From CAZULF01 sp964621215 (lineage in GTDB: Bacteria; Pseudomonadota; Gammaproteobacteria; UBA1113): 15,000 nucleotides of DNA. How positions within the stretch are numbered: position 1 is the first letter of the stretch; every line of letters starts with the position of its first letter. The notes beneath the pieces were generated by a model. It saw only the letters and a list, made by a program, of their open reading frames with translations. It had not been told where the DNA came from and did not search any database. This document shows, one piece after another, positions 14,495-15,000 of this stretch. The position numbers were made by a program, and so were the translations under genes. The stretch spans positions 1 through 15,000 of the forward strand of contig CAZULF010000050.1 of the NCBI GenBank assembly GCA_964621215.1, read 5' to 3'.

Positions 14495-15000
14495 ATGAAA
14501 TGGAAAATTTTGTACTTTAAATCATTTTTTTCAATCGTAATCACTGCGCTTTTTTTAGGCGTCGTTTCCCTTTTGTCTTTAAATGCCTCTGCTCAATCAA
14601 GCAATACACCAACACAACATAAACCTAATCCAATAAACAGTATTATTTTTTATTACGGTAATCATGCGCCCTTAGAAGAAATGCATGCATTTGATGTCGC
14701 CGTTATCAATGATGCTCCCGAAATAGAACCCAAAAAATATAATGACGCCAATAGTCAATTATTCGCTTATGTCAGTGTCGGTGAAGCATTACCCAGTCAA
14801 ATCGGCCCTAAAAAAATTCAGACAAAATGGCTTATGGGTAAAAATACCACTTGGAAAAGTGCGGTTATAGATCTCTCTAATCCAGAATGGCAACACTATT
14901 TCCTCCATAACATTATCAACCCACTCTGGAAAAAAGGCTATCGAGGATTTTTCTTTGATACTCTAGATTCATATAAATTAGTCGTTACTGATCCAGGTAA
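14495..15000 (+). CDS. Secreted GH114 family protein, parental copy (3' end outside window)
   Basis: The 168 visible codons start at ATG 14495 and run off the right edge. The signal peptide has a hydrophobic core at about 12-30 and probable cleavage after ASA33. A short polar stretch (SSNTPTQHKPNP) precedes the GH114 domain: IIFYYGNHAPL, FAYVSVGEALP, WKSAVIDLSN and GYRGFFFDTLDSY are all present, so unlike the chimera before it this copy keeps the active-site Asp region. It is clearly a diverged paralogue of the gene at 12638, sharing the same order of motifs but with many substitutions in this half. It was probably the second gene of an original pair before the 810-bp duplication. The family acts on alpha-1,4-galactosamine polymers; the physiological substrate here is unknown. 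Confidence 0.83.
   Translation, partial: MKWKILYFKSFFSIVITALFLGVVSLLSLNASAQSSNTPTQHKPNPINSIIFYYGNHAPLEEMHAFDVAVINDAPEIEPKKYNDANSQLFAYVSVGEALPSQIGPKKIQTKWLMGKNTTWKSAVIDLSNPEWQHYFLHNIINPLWKKGYRGFFFDTLDSYKLVVTDPG

Larger units (their letters stand above)
14031..14840. repeat. 810-bp tandem repeat, unit 2
   Basis: No difference from 13221-14030 was seen on reading. After 14845 the sequence departs from the repeat and continues into the intact GH114 gene (TTWKSAVID). Confidence 0.9.

Overview
The window looks like an AT-rich accessory (toxin and transposon) region from a gammaproteobacterium. Compact Shine-Dalgarno sites, sigma70-like promoters, an RTX protein, IS4 and IS66 elements and PelA-like GH114 enzymes would suit a host-associated member of the Legionellales/Coxiella-like group. 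That placement is inference; no rRNA or housekeeping gene in the window fixes the taxon.

Layout, left to right. (1) 1-2006, minus strand: the 5' 668 codons of a large unrecognised protein with an Ala/Ser/Gly-rich N-terminus, a hydrophobic hairpin and a long coiled coil; it runs off the left edge. (2) 2007-2375: intergenic DNA with an inverted repeat and, against the next gene's stop codon, a decayed fragment of a paralogue of gene 1. (3) 2376-7367, minus strand: a 1663-residue RTX protein with a class-3 lipase-like domain (GHSLGG) between two calcium-binding RTX blocks, then a Pro/Thr/Ser linker and a long non-RTX C-terminal domain, with a good promoter at 7412-7440. (4) 7441-7835: non-coding DNA with nested inverted repeats. 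(5) 7887-9029: an IS4-type transposase cut at its 3' end by an IS66 element. (6) 8998-11277: a complete IS66 element with 24-bp terminal repeats; tnpC is split by a -1 frameshift, and tnpA and tnpB lack standard start codons. (7) 11274-12593, minus strand: a second copy of part of gene 1, truncated at both ends. (8) 12638 to the right edge, plus strand: secreted GH114 (PelA-hydrolase-like) genes, with an 810-bp exact tandem duplication that has created a chimeric, internally deleted gene between two parental genes.

The region has been remodelled by duplication and transposition. A 1289-bp direct repeat (85-1373 and 11278-12566) brackets the RTX gene and both insertion sequences. Recombination between its copies would remove 11,193 bp, including the RTX gene. 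The IS66 element has different sequence on its two sides with no target duplication, and its terminal GTAAGC supplies the stop codon for truncated copy 2.

Functionally, the intact genes suggest secreted or host-directed products: a probable type-I-secreted lipase/RTX protein, a probable membrane-active helical protein, and exported hydrolases for alpha-1,4-galactosamine polymers. No secretion apparatus and no other pel genes lie within the window.
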